Part shown: positions 35,121 to 44,438 of the stretch, piece after piece | Numbering within the stretch: the first letter of the stretch is position 1 | Layout: the number at the start of each line of letters is the position of its first letter | Assembly (NCBI RefSeq): GCF_900129495.1 | Contig: NZ_FQVX01000002.1 | Coordinates: 1,219,663 to 1,283,662 of the forward strand | Source: Geodermatophilus nigrescens | Lineage (GTDB): Bacteria > Actinomycetota > Actinomycetes > Mycobacteriales > Geodermatophilaceae | Direction: 5' to 3' | Length of the DNA: 64,000 nt | Notes under the pieces: generated by a model | Database searches by the model: none | What the model saw: only the letters and a program-made list of their open reading frames with translations | What the model was told of the DNA's origin: nothing | Made by a program: the position numbers and the translations under genes

Positions 35121-35960
35121 ATGGCAGCCGGCACGGTCCGCTGGTTCGACGCGGACAAGGGCTTCGGGTTCATCGAGCCGCAGGACGGCGGGGACGACGT
35201 GTTCGTCCACTTCTCGTCGATCGAGGACACCGGGGGCTTCCGCACCCTCGACGAGGGGCAGCCGGTCGACTACGACGCGAGCCCCGGCCCGCGCGGCCCC
35301 CAGGCCGACCGGGTCCGCCCGACCGGCGGCGCGCCCCGCGCCCGCCGTGACGACCGGCGGGACGACCGCGGCTCCGGCCGTGACGACCGGGGCGGCTCCC
35401 GCGACGACCGTGGCCGCTCCGGCGGCGGCCGGGCGCCCCGCGGGATCGTCGTCTCGGGCACCGTGGCGCGCTTCGACGCCGACCGCGGCTTCGGGTTCAT
35501 CGTCCCCGAGGACGTCTTCGTGCACGTCTCCGCGCTCAGCGGGCGCGGCGGCGAGCTCGAGGAGGGCGACCGCGTCGAGTTCGAGCTGGTCGAGGGCAAC
35601 CGCGGCCTGCAGGCGGAGTCGGTGCGGCTGGTCGGCGGCGGCCGGCGCGGCGGCTACGACCGGCCCGCGCCGCGCGAGCGCCGGGACGACCGGGGCGGCC
35701 GCGACCAGCGTCCCGCCCGCTCCGCCGGCCGCGGCGGGGACGCCGGCGGTGACGCGCAGGGCACCGTGCAGTGGTTCAACCCCGACAAGGGCTTCGGCTT
35801 CATCACGCCCGACGACGGCGGCGACGACGTCTTCGTGCACTTCTCCGAGATCGAGGAGACCGGCGGCTACCGCGAGCTCCAGGAGGGCCAGCGGGTCGCG
35901 TTCTCCCGCACCTCCGGCTCCCGGGGCGTCAGCGCCGCCGGCGTCCGCCCGCTCGACTGA
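35121..35960 (+). CDS. Protein with three cold-shock domains
   Basis: The 279-residue protein contains three cold-shock (OB-fold, RNA-binding) domains. CSD1 (about 1-67) has KGFGFIEP and [12 protein letters not shown]2 (about 110-170) is shortened, with RGFGFIVP directly followed by [12 protein letters not shown]3 (about 213-278) has KGFGFITP and DVFVHFSEI and is close to CSD1. The linkers are Arg/Asp/Gly-rich and RGG-like ([16 protein letters not shown], then GGRRGGYDR). Usual CspA proteins have a single 67-residue domain. ATG chosen after GAGGGAT; an ATG at 35106 would add five residues. It lies 69 bases downstream of lhr and ends at a strong bidirectional terminator. Confidence 0.9.
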   Translation: MAAGTVRWFDADKGFGFIEPQDGGDDVFVHFSSIEDTGGFRTLDEGQPVDYDASPGPRGPQADRVRPTGGAPRARRDDRRDDRGSGRDDRGGSRDDRGRSGGGRAPRGIVVSGTVARFDADRGFGFIVPEDVFVHVSALSGRGGELEEGDRVEFELVEGNRGLQAESVRLVGGGRRGGYDRPAPRERRDDRGGRDQRPARSAGRGGDAGGDAQGTVQWFNPDKGFGFITPDDGGDDVFVHFSEIEETGGYRELQEGQRVAFSRTSGSRGVSAAGVRPLD

Positions 35961-35965
35961 GACCG

Positions 35966-36001
35966 GCTGACGCCGGTCCCGTCCGCGGGACCGGCGTCAG
36001 C
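35966..36001. terminator. Bidirectional hairpin between cold-shock and ABM-domain genes
   Basis: A perfect 15-bp stem (35966-35980 with 35987-36001; core CTGACGCCGGTCCC) and a 6-base loop lie between convergent stops and include the last bases of the ABM-domain gene. Confidence 0.8.
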
Positions 36002-36587
36002 GGCGGCCGCGCAGCCAGGGGCCGAACCAGCGGGTCAGCCGTGGCATGACCACCTGGCCGAGCAGCACGACGACCACGGTCGCCGAGAGCAGCAGGCGCA
36101 GCGGCAGCGGCCACGACCCGACGTGCGGAGCCACCAGCAGCTGGAAGCCCAGCGTGATGGCGAAGACGGCCGCGATGGTGAGCACCGTGAGCCGCCAGCG
36201 CGGGCCGGGCCGCGGCGGGGTCATCGCGGTGAAGAAGCTGTCCAGGCCGGCCACGCGCGCGTAGTCGGCGCCGCCGGACAGGTGCTCCACGCGCTCCAGC
36301 GCCGCCTGCCGCTCGGCCGACCGCTCCCAGCGGGCCAGCGACTCGCCGTCGGAGAACCGGTACACCAGGTGGTACCGGGTGGATCCGGCGCCCGGGCGCA
36401 GCAGGCTGGTGCCGAGGTTGCCGGGGAACCGCTCCGCCAGGCCGAGGATCTCCCCGGCCCACTCCTCGAACGGCGCCCGCTGCTCGGGGCGCACGTCACG
36501 GGCTACGGTCACCGTCACCGGCTCGGCCACCCCCGCCACGTGCTCGGGGGCGATGGCCGGGTCGCGCGGGTCGGGACGTCGCTGCAC
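35997..36587 (-). CDS. Antibiotic-biosynthesis-monooxygenase-like domain with two membrane helices
   Basis: The 196-residue protein has an ABM/dimeric alpha-beta barrel domain at about residues 22-115 (PVTVTVARDVRPEQRAPFEE, TRYHLVYRFSDGESLARWER, RVAGLDSFF). Two C-terminal membrane helices follow (LTVLTIAAVFAITLGFQLLV and LPLRLLLSATVVVVLLGQVV). Such ABM-membrane fusions are widespread with unknown role; a monooxygenase reaction is not established. The GTG at 36587 is chosen on coding pattern; start is uncertain. Divergent from nei. Confidence 0.8.
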   Translation of the reverse strand: MQRRPDPRDPAIAPEHVAGVAEPVTVTVARDVRPEQRAPFEEWAGEILGLAERFPGNLGTSLLRPGAGSTRYHLVYRFSDGESLARWERSAERQAALERVEHLSGGADYARVAGLDSFFTAMTPPRPGPRWRLTVLTIAAVFAITLGFQLLVAPHVGSWPLPLRLLLSATVVVVLLGQVVMPRLTRWFGPWLRGRR

Positions 36588-36673
36588 GGCACCCTCAGCG
36601 CCGCGCGGCGCCCGGCGCTTCCCCGCCCGGGCGTGACGTCCCTCGCTCCTGAGCACGCCCTTCGCGTCCAGGG

Positions 36674-36679
36674 GACACT
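36674..36679 (+). promoter_or_regulatory. Leaderless -10-like element of the nei-type gene
   Basis: GACACT (within GGGGACACTGG) ends 6 bases before the GTG. This is the same configuration as lhr. Confidence 0.5.
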
Positions 36680-36685
36680 GGACGG

Positions 36686-37540
36686 GTGCCCGAGGGAGAC
36701 ACCGTCTGGCTGGCGGCCCAGCGGATGAACACCGCGCTGGCCGGCCAGACGCTGCGCCGCGGCGAGCTCCGGGTGCCCCAGCTGGCCGCCACCGACCTCG
36801 CCGGCCGCACGGTCGCCGAGGTGGTCCCCCGCGGCAAGCACATGCTGACCCGCTTCACCGACGGCTGGACGCTGCGCACCCACTACCGGATGGACGGCAG
36901 CTGGCACATCTACAAGAAGGGCGCCCGCTGGCACGGCGGCCCCGCCTTCTCCATCCGCGCGGTCCTCGCCACCGACCGGTGGGACTGTGTCGGCTACCGG
37001 CTGCACGACGTCGCGATGGTGCGCACCAGCCAGGAGGACACCGTCGTCGGGCACCTCGGCCCCGACGTCCTCGGCCCCGACTGGGACCTCGACGAGGCGC
37101 TGCGCCGGCTGCGGTCGCACCCCGACCAGCAGATCGGCGTCGCGATCCTCGACCAGCGCAACCTCTGCGGCCCGGGCAACCTCTACAAGGTCGAGGGGAT
37201 GTTCGTCTGCGGCGTGCACCCCTGGATGCGGGTGGCCGACGTCGAGGACCTCGCCGGGCTGGTCGAGCGCACCCGCACCCTCATGCTGGCCAACCGCGAC
37301 CGCCCGGAGCAGAGCACCACCGGCGACCTGCGCCGCGGCCGCGACCACTGGGTCTACGGCCGCAAGGACAAGCCCTGCTACCGCTGCGGCACCCCGATCC
37401 TGCGCGGCGACCAGGGCCCCGACCTGCAGGAGCGGATCACCTACTGGTGCCCGACCTGCCAGGCCACCGACGCCCCCGTCGACCCGATGGCCCGCACCGG
37501 GGAGTCCGACCACCCGCGGCCGCTCGCCAGCGCCACCTAG
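36686..37540 (+). CDS. nei: Fpg/Nei-family DNA glycosylase/AP lyase (endonuclease VIII type)
   Basis: This base-excision enzyme removes oxidised bases and nicks the abasic site. The 284-residue protein keeps the catalytic N terminus PEGDTVW (Pro2 nucleophile, Glu3), the conserved Lys in PRGKHMLTRF and the H2TH region (DQRNLCGPGNLYKVEGMF). A C-terminal zinc finger with four Cys follows (CYRCGTPI and WCPTCQ). PEGDT and the short N-terminal loop favour the actinobacterial Nei2 branch. GTG start without Shine-Dalgarno. A strong terminator follows. Confidence 0.94.
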   Translation: MPEGDTVWLAAQRMNTALAGQTLRRGELRVPQLAATDLAGRTVAEVVPRGKHMLTRFTDGWTLRTHYRMDGSWHIYKKGARWHGGPAFSIRAVLATDRWDCVGYRLHDVAMVRTSQEDTVVGHLGPDVLGPDWDLDEALRRLRSHPDQQIGVAILDQRNLCGPGNLYKVEGMFVCGVHPWMRVADVEDLAGLVERTRTLMLANRDRPEQSTTGDLRRGRDHWVYGRKDKPCYRCGTPILRGDQGPDLQERITYWCPTCQATDAPVDPMARTGESDHPRPLASAT

Positions 37541-37556
37541 GCACGCCCCGGACACG

Positions 37557-37597
37557 CCGCGGCCCGGCTCCACCCGAGGGCGGGAGCCGGGCCGCGG
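37557..37597. terminator. Bidirectional hairpin between nei and pspA
   Basis: A perfect 15-bp stem (CCGCGGCCCGGCTCC at 37557-37571 with 37583-37597) and 11-base loop lie between convergent genes. Confidence 0.8.
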
Positions 37598-37604
37598 CGG
37601 TGCG

Positions 37605-38441
37605 TCAGGCGTTCTCGGGGCGCTGCGCCGTCTGCTCGGTCTTCTCGAACGACGGCGACGCGGCGCCCGGGCCGATCGCGCCGGCCGCGCCGGTGCCGCT
37701 CTCGACGGCCGGCGTATGCCCGCCGCCCATGCCGGCCCGGATCTGCTCCAGCCGCGAGGCGCCGGCGACGTCGAGGGTGGCCTTCTGCACCTCGAGCATC
37801 CGGCCCTCGACGGAGGTCTGCGCGAGCTCGGCCTGGCCCAGCGCGTTGGCGTAGCGGGCCTCGATCTTGTCGCGGACCTCGGCCAGGCTCGGCGTGTTGC
37901 CCGGCGCGGACAGCTCGTTGACCTGGCGCATCGACGCGGCCACGTGCTCCTGCATCTTGGCCTGCTCGAGCTGGCTCATGAGCTTGGTGCGCTCGGCCAG
38001 CGTGGTCTGCAGCCGCATCCGGCTCTGCTCGACCGCGCCGCGCGCCTGCTCGGCGGCCTGCAGCGCCTCGTCGTGGCTGCGCTTGAGGTCCTCCATCGCC
38101 TGCTCGGCGGCGACGAGCTGGGTGGCGAACGCCTGCGCGGCCTGCTCGTACTCGGCGGCCTTGGGGGCGTCACCGCGGCCGCGGGACTGGTCGGCGAGGA
38201 CGAGCGCCTGGCGGGCGGAGGCCTGCAGCTTCTCGACCTCGCCGAGCTGCCGGTTCAGCCGCATCTCCAGCTGGCGCTGGTTGCCCAGCACCGCGGCCGC
38301 CTGGTTGGCCAGCGACTGGTGCCGCTGCTGCTCGGCCTCGATCGCCTGCTGGATCTGGATCTTGGGGTCGGCGCGCTGGTCGATCTGCGCGTTGGCCGAC
38401 GCCGTCAGGTACCGCCACAGCTTGACGATCGGGTTGGGCAT
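37605..38441 (-). CDS. pspA: Phage-shock protein A / IM30 family membrane-repair protein
   Basis: PspA polymerises on damaged inner membranes and lowers proton leakage. The 278-residue protein starts [21 protein letters not shown], the amphipathic membrane-binding helix. Long coiled-coil helices of the ESCRT-III-like fold follow ([57 protein letters not shown]). A Gly/Ala/Pro tail ends the protein. ATG with AGGAGGAG upstream, so it is leadered. In mycobacteria pspA is controlled by ClgR, encoded here 9 kb away. A 21-bp inverted repeat lies in its leader region. Confidence 0.92.
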   Translation of the reverse strand: MPNPIVKLWRYLTASANAQIDQRADPKIQIQQAIEAEQQRHQSLANQAAAVLGNQRQLEMRLNRQLGEVEKLQASARQALVLADQSRGRGDAPKAAEYEQAAQAFATQLVAAEQAMEDLKRSHDEALQAAEQARGAVEQSRMRLQTTLAERTKLMSQLEQAKMQEHVAASMRQVNELSAPGNTPSLAEVRDKIEARYANALGQAELAQTSVEGRMLEVQKATLDVAGASRLEQIRAGMGGGHTPAVESGTGAAGAIGPGAASPSFEKTEQTAQRPENA

Positions 38442-38495
38442 GGCGAGCTCCTCCTGCTCCGGCGCCCGTCCGGCGCCGCCTCGTGGCTCCTGCGC

Positions 38496-38516
38496 ACCGC
38501 CGTCGTCGACGGCGGT
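38496..38516. repeat. 21-bp inverted repeat upstream of pspA
   Basis: ACCGCCGTC at 38496-38504 and GACGGCGGT at 38508-38516 are perfect inverted arms around a 3-base centre. It lies 55-75 bases upstream of the pspA ATG and is a candidate operator. It does not match the ClgR motif I know. Confidence 0.5.
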
Positions 38517-38634
38517 CCTCCTCCCCCATCGTCCCAGCAACAGCGGTACCCGGCCCAGCAGGGAGTCCCCCGGTCCTGCGGACCTCCCCCGTCCGGGGAC
38601 TCCCGGGTGTCCCGCGGGGGACGACCCGCGCCAC

Positions 38635-38640
38635 TAGGGT
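38635..38640 (+). promoter_or_regulatory. Leaderless -10 element of the PfkB kinase gene
   Basis: TAGGGT ends 6 bases before the ATG with no Shine-Dalgarno. Confidence 0.65.
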
Positions 38641-38646
38641 CGGGCG

Positions 38647-39669
38647 ATGGACAGCGACGGCCCCGTCCTCACCGTGCTCGGCGAGCTCGTCGTCGACCTC
38701 CTCCCGGTCGCCGGCGCCGACGCCGGGCCCGAGGGCACCGCCCCTCACTACGTCGCCCGCCCCGGCGGCAACGCGCTCAACGTGGCCGTCGCGGCCGGCC
38801 GGCTCGGCACCCGGGTGGCGCTGCTCGCCCGCCTCGGCACCGGCCCCATGGCCCCGGCCCTGCGCCGGCACGCCGAGCTCTCCGGCGTCGACGTCTCCGG
38901 CTTCGTCGCCGCGGCCGAGCCGGTCAGCCTCGCCGTCGTCGGCCTCTCCCCCGACGGCTCGGCCGACTACGGCTTCCACGTGCAGGGCGCCGCCGACTGG
39001 CAGTGGACCGGCGCGGAGCTCGACGCCGCCCTGCCCGAGGGGACGGCGCTGCTGCACGTCGGGTCCATCTCCTCCTGGACGCCGCCCGGGTCCGAGGCGA
39101 TCGCCGCGCTCGCCGAGCGCCTGGCGGGCACCGCCCTGGTCAGCGTCGACCCCAACCTGCGGCCCATGCTGGCCGGCGGCCCGGTGGGCACCGCGCTCGG
39201 CAACGACCCCGACGGCGTCCGCGCCCGGCTCGACCGGCTGGTCGCCGTCGCCGACGTGGTGAAGGTCAGCGCCGAGGACCTCGCCTGGCTCGAGCCGGAC
39301 ACGACCGACCTCGACGACGCCGCCCGGCGCTGGGCCGGCCGCGGCCCGGCGCTGGTGCTGCTCACCGACGGCGGCGACCCGCTGCGGATCGCCCGGCCCG
39401 GCCGCCCGCTGCTGCACCGCGAGCCGCCGCGGGTGACCGTGGCCGACACCGTCGGCGCCGGCGACTCCCTCGCCGCGGGCCTGTTCGCCGGGCTGCTGGG
39501 CGCCGGCGTCACCGGCCGCGCGGCGCTGGAGGCCCTGTCCGACGACGACCTGCTCGCCCTGGTCGACGACGCCGCGCTGGTCGCCGCGCTCAACTGCACC
39601 CGCGTCGGCGCCGACCCGCCCACCGCCGCCGAGCTCGCCGCCGCGAAGGAGCAGCGGGCGACCGCCTAG
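38647..39669 (+). CDS. PfkB-family carbohydrate kinase
   Basis: The 340-residue protein is a ribokinase-fold sugar kinase. It has the N-terminal motif GGNALNVAVAAGRLGTRVALL and the C-terminal signature VADTVGAGDSLAAGLFAGLL (catalytic Asp in GAGD), which resemble fructokinases. VSVDPNLRPML is the usual substrate-site segment. It is likely leaderless. The stop overlaps the stop of the convergent GH13 gene (shared CTAG). Together with the neighbouring GH13 enzyme and importer a role in sugar use is reasonable; fructose or a deoxy-sugar cannot be separated by sequence. Confidence 0.9.
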   Translation: MDSDGPVLTVLGELVVDLLPVAGADAGPEGTAPHYVARPGGNALNVAVAAGRLGTRVALLARLGTGPMAPALRRHAELSGVDVSGFVAAAEPVSLAVVGLSPDGSADYGFHVQGAADWQWTGAELDAALPEGTALLHVGSISSWTPPGSEAIAALAERLAGTALVSVDPNLRPMLAGGPVGTALGNDPDGVRARLDRLVAVADVVKVSAEDLAWLEPDTTDLDDAARRWAGRGPALVLLTDGGDPLRIARPGRPLLHREPPRVTVADTVGAGDSLAAGLFAGLLGAGVTGRAALEALSDDDLLALVDDAALVAALNCTRVGADPPTAAELAAAKEQRATA

Positions 39670-41294
39670 GGCGCGAGCCAGGCGGCGGTGTCCGGGGGCA
39701 GCCCCGCGGACACGTCCCCGCTGGTGAGCAGGACCCGGCCGAGCCCGTCGAGCGGGATAGCGCGGTCCGACAGGTTGACCACGCACCGGAACGCCGGCCC
39801 GCGGGAGAAGGCCAGCACGCCGTCGCCGAGGTCGAGCCAGGACAGCGGCTGCTCGCCGAGGAGCTCCCGGCGCAGCCGCAGCGCCGCCCGGTACAGCGAC
39901 AGCGTCGAGGACGGGTCGGCGTCCTGCGCGGCCACGGTGAGCGCCCGCCACCCCTCCGGCTGCGGCAGCCACGGCGCCACGCCGTCCGGGGCGAACCCGA
40001 ACGGCGGCCGCTCCCCCGACCACGGCAGCGGCACCCGGCAGCCGTCGCGGCCCCGGGCGGTGCGGCCCGACCTCTCCCAGGTCGGGTCCTGCAGCGCGTC
40101 GGCGGGCAGGTCCTCGACCTCCGGCAGGCCGAGCTCCTCGCCCTGGTACAGGTAGGCGCCGCCCGGCAGCGCCAGGGTGAGCAGCGCGGCGGCGCGCGCC
40201 CGCCGCAGCCCCAGGGCGAGGTCGGCGGGACCGGCCGCGTCGAACCCCATGACGGCCGCGCCGCTGTGCGCCCGGCCGAAGCGGGTGACGTGCCGGGTCT
40301 CGTCGTGGCTGGACAGCACCCAGGTGGCCGGCGCGCCGACCGGCGCCAGCGCGGCCAGCGTCCCGTCGACCACCCGCCGCAGCGCGCCCGCGTCCCACGG
40401 CGCCTTGAGGTAGTCGAAGTTGAAGGTGGTGTGCAGCTCGTCGGGCCGGACGTAGCGCGCCAGCCGCTCGGGCCCGTTGACCACCGCCTCGGAGACGAAC
40501 AGCCGGTCGCCGTCGTAGGTGTCGCCGATGCGCCGCCACCGGCGGAACACCTCGTGCACCTCGTCGACGTCCCAGTGCGGGTTGCCCACCCACTCGCTGC
40601 TGGCGAACGTCGCGCCCGGCGGGTGGCCGGCGTCGGGCAGCCCGGGCACCTTCGCCATGGCCGGCGCGGCGTCGACGCGGATGCCGTCGACCCCGCGGTC
40701 GAGCCAGAAGCGCACGACGTCGTCGAACTCCTCCTGCACCTCCGGTGAGGTCCAGTCCAGGTCCGGCTGCTCGGGGGCGAACAGGTGCAGGTACCACTGG
40801 CCGGGCCGGCCGTCGGGCTCGGTCACCCGGGTCCAGGCCGGCCCGCCGAAGGCGCTGATCCAGTCGTTGGGCGGGGCGGCGCCGCCGTCGCGGCCGTCCC
40901 GGAACAGGTAGCGGCTCCGCTCCGGCGCGCCCGGGCCGCCGGCCAGCGCGGCGCGGAACCAGGGGTGCTCGGCGGAGGTGTGGTTGGCGACGAGGTCCAC
41001 GACCACCCGCAGGCCGAGCGCGTGCGCGTCGGCGAGCAGCGCGTCGACGTCGTCGAGCGTGCCGAACCGCGGGTCGATGTCGCGGTAGTCGGAGACGTCG
41101 TAGCCGCCGTCGGCCATCGGCGACGGATACCACGGCGTCACCCACAGCGCGTCGACGCCGAGCCCGGCCAGGTACGGCAGCCGCTCGCGCAGGCCGGGCA
41201 CGTCGCCCAGGCCGTCACCGTTCCCGTCGGCGAAACTGCGCAGGTAGACCTCGTGGACGACCGCCGTCCGCCACCACGGACGGCGGTCGTCCAC
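39666..41294 (-). CDS. GH13 alpha-glucosidase / glycoside hydrolase
   Basis: The 542-residue enzyme has the GH13 catalytic elements: region I VVVDLVANHTS, region II GIRVDAAPAMAK with the nucleophile Asp, region III DRLFVSEAVV with the acid Glu, and region IV SSHDETRH with the transition-state Asp. LYQGEELGLPEVEDLP is the oligo-1,6-glucosidase/alpha-glucosidase signature, so alpha-1,6 or alpha-1,4-glucosidase activity is likely. It starts 8 bases after the SugC-like ATPase stop and closes the importer operon, so it may hydrolyse imported disaccharides. No signal peptide is seen, so it acts in the cytoplasm. Confidence 0.9.
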   Translation of the reverse strand: MDDRRPWWRTAVVHEVYLRSFADGNGDGLGDVPGLRERLPYLAGLGVDALWVTPWYPSPMADGGYDVSDYRDIDPRFGTLDDVDALLADAHALGLRVVVDLVANHTSAEHPWFRAALAGGPGAPERSRYLFRDGRDGGAAPPNDWISAFGGPAWTRVTEPDGRPGQWYLHLFAPEQPDLDWTSPEVQEEFDDVVRFWLDRGVDGIRVDAAPAMAKVPGLPDAGHPPGATFASSEWVGNPHWDVDEVHEVFRRWRRIGDTYDGDRLFVSEAVVNGPERLARYVRPDELHTTFNFDYLKAPWDAGALRRVVDGTLAALAPVGAPATWVLSSHDETRHVTRFGRAHSGAAVMGFDAAGPADLALGLRRARAAALLTLALPGGAYLYQGEELGLPEVEDLPADALQDPTWERSGRTARGRDGCRVPLPWSGERPPFGFAPDGVAPWLPQPEGWRALTVAAQDADPSSTLSLYRAALRLRRELLGEQPLSWLDLGDGVLAFSRGPAFRCVVNLSDRAIPLDGLGRVLLTSGDVSAGLPPDTAAWLAP

Positions 41295-41302
41295 GATCGC
41301 GG

Positions 41303-42595
<1,293 letters not shown>

Positions 42596-42642
42596 CAGAT
42601 CTCGTCCCCTTCGGACGGAGGAGGGGTGGGGAGCACGGCCGG

Positions 42643-43476
42643 TCAGCCCTTGACCGCGCCGTTGGTGAGGCCGGCGACGATGCGCCGCTGGAAGAGCAGG
42701 ACCAGGACGACGACGGGGATGGTGACGATCACCGCAGCCGCGGCGATGGCCCCCGTCGGGTCCTCGAACTGCGAGGCGCCGGTGAACAGACCCAGCGCGG
42801 CGGGGACGGGCCGGGAGGCGTCCGTCGACGTGAGCGAGATGCCGTAGGCGAAGTCGTTCCACGCGATGAAGAAGGCGATGATCGCGGTGGTGAAGACGCC
42901 CGGCGCGGCCAGCGGGACGATGACCTTGCGGAACGCCTGCCACGTCGTCGCGCCGTCGACCTGCGCGGCCTGCTCCATCTCCCAGGGGATCTCCCGGAAG
43001 AACGCCGACATCGTCCAGATGGAGATCGGCAGGGTCAGGGACAGGTACGGGATGATCAGCCCGGGCCAGGTGTCGTAGAGCCCGATCTGCCGCCACAGGT
43101 TGAACAGCGGCGTCACGATCGAGATGACCGGGAAGATCGCGACGGCGAGCGCGGTGCCGAGGATGAGCTTCTTCCCCGGGAAGTCCAGCCGCGCGATCGC
43201 GTAGGCGGCGAACATCGACAGGATGCAGGAGATCGCCGTGGCGATCAGGCAGATCCCGAAGCTGTTGCGCAGCGCCGGCAGGAACAGGTCACTCGCCGAG
43301 CCGGTGAGGATCGTCGAGTAGTTCTCGATCGACGGGTCCGTCGGCAGGAACGACTGGTTGGAGATGTCCGACGGCGCCTTGAACGACAGCGAGACGATCC
43401 AGGCGATCGGGAACAGGCAGTAGATGACGATGAGGACGCCACCGACCACCCACCAGACCTTCGACCTCGACGACAT
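42643..43476 (-). CDS. Carbohydrate ABC transporter permease (SugB/MalG type)
   Basis: The 277-residue permease has six membrane helices and the EAA loop EIPWEMEQAAQVDGATTWQA, the MalG-type ATPase contact. SFKAPSDISNQSFLPTDPSI is the large periplasmic loop. The ATG overlaps the stop of the upstream permease by one base (TGATG). It pairs with the 320-residue permease as an importer channel. Confidence 0.94.
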   Translation of the reverse strand: MSSRSKVWWVVGGVLIVIYCLFPIAWIVSLSFKAPSDISNQSFLPTDPSIENYSTILTGSASDLFLPALRNSFGICLIATAISCILSMFAAYAIARLDFPGKKLILGTALAVAIFPVISIVTPLFNLWRQIGLYDTWPGLIIPYLSLTLPISIWTMSAFFREIPWEMEQAAQVDGATTWQAFRKVIVPLAAPGVFTTAIIAFFIAWNDFAYGISLTSTDASRPVPAALGLFTGASQFEDPTGAIAAAAVIVTIPVVVLVLLFQRRIVAGLTNGAVKG

Positions 43477-44438
43477 CAGCGCTCACCTCTCGCCTGGGCC
43501 AGGTCGACCTTGAAGCCCTTGATGAACAGGAACGCGATCAGCACGACGGCGAGGAAGAGCAGCACGGAGACCGCCGATCCCAGGCCGATCTCCACCCGCG
43601 CGATCGTCTGCCGGTAGGCGAGGAAGGACACCGACTCGGTGCCGTTGGCCCCCGCGGTCATGATGTAGATGCTGTCGAACACGCGGAACGCGTCGAGGGT
43701 GCGGAACAGCAGGGCCACCATGATCGCGGCCTTCATGTTCGGGATGGTCACCCGCGCCATCCGCTGCCACCGCGTGGCGCCGTCGACCTTCGCCGCCTCC
43801 TGCAGCACCTCGGGCACCTGCGCCAGGCCGGCGAGCAGGAGCAGCGAGATGAACGGCGTCGTCTTCCAGATCTCGGCCAGGCAGATGACGAACAGCGAGG
43901 TGCCGGTGCCGCCGAACCAGTCGGTGGTCGCGTCGACGCCGGGCAGCCAGGCGAACCAGCTGTTGACGAAGCCGGTGTTGATGTTGAAGGCGAACTGCCA
44001 GGCGAAGGCGGACACCACGGTGATGACCGCGTACGGGATGAGGATCGCCGCGCGGACCACCGGCCGGATCGACCGCAGCGCCTTGACCATGACCAGCGCC
44101 AGGCCGAAGCCGAGCACCAGCTCGACGGCGACGGTGATCACCGTGATGACGAGGGTGATGAACACCGACTGCCACCACAGCGGGTCGCTGAGGACCACCC
44201 AGTAGTTCTCCAGGCCGTTGAACGACCGGTTCTCCGGGTCGGTGAGCCGGTAGCTGAACAGCGAGTAGTAGACCGCCTGCAGGATCGGGTAGGCGGTCAC
44301 CAGGAGCATGACCAGGAACGCCGGGCCGGCCAGCAGCCAGCCGAGCTTGCGTTCCGCCCGCGAGCGGTCGCTGATGGTCCCGCGGGGGGAGGAGACCGGC
44401 TGGGTCTTCTCCACCGGCGGGAGGGTCGTCTGCGTCAC
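43476..44438 (-). CDS. Carbohydrate ABC transporter permease (SugA/MalF type)
   Basis: The 320-residue permease has a cytoplasmic N-terminal segment, six helices starting at LLAGPAFLVMLLVTAYPILQ, and the EAA loop VPEVLQEAAKVDGATRWQRM. The large loop SYRLTDPENRSFNGLENYW matches MalF/SugA-type subunits. The GTG overlaps the stop of the binding-protein gene by 4 bases (GTGA). Confidence 0.94.
   Translation of the reverse strand: MTQTTLPPVEKTQPVSSPRGTISDRSRAERKLGWLLAGPAFLVMLLVTAYPILQAVYYSLFSYRLTDPENRSFNGLENYWVVLSDPLWWQSVFITLVITVITVAVELVLGFGLALVMVKALRSIRPVVRAAILIPYAVITVVSAFAWQFAFNINTGFVNSWFAWLPGVDATTDWFGGTGTSLFVICLAEIWKTTPFISLLLLAGLAQVPEVLQEAAKVDGATRWQRMARVTIPNMKAAIMVALLFRTLDAFRVFDSIYIMTAGANGTESVSFLAYRQTIARVEIGLGSAVSVLLFLAVVLIAFLFIKGFKVDLAQARGER

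Noticed and set aside
38442..38646. A ClgR box upstream of pspA
   Set aside because: I looked for a GTTCGC-type inverted repeat and found none; only the unrelated 21-bp inverted repeat is present.
36987..40748. A 1253-codon plus-strand open frame across nei, pspA, PfkB and GH13
   Set aside because: Low-complexity Arg/Pro/Ala translation with no domain; it is out of frame with nei and the PfkB gene and antisense to pspA and GH13.
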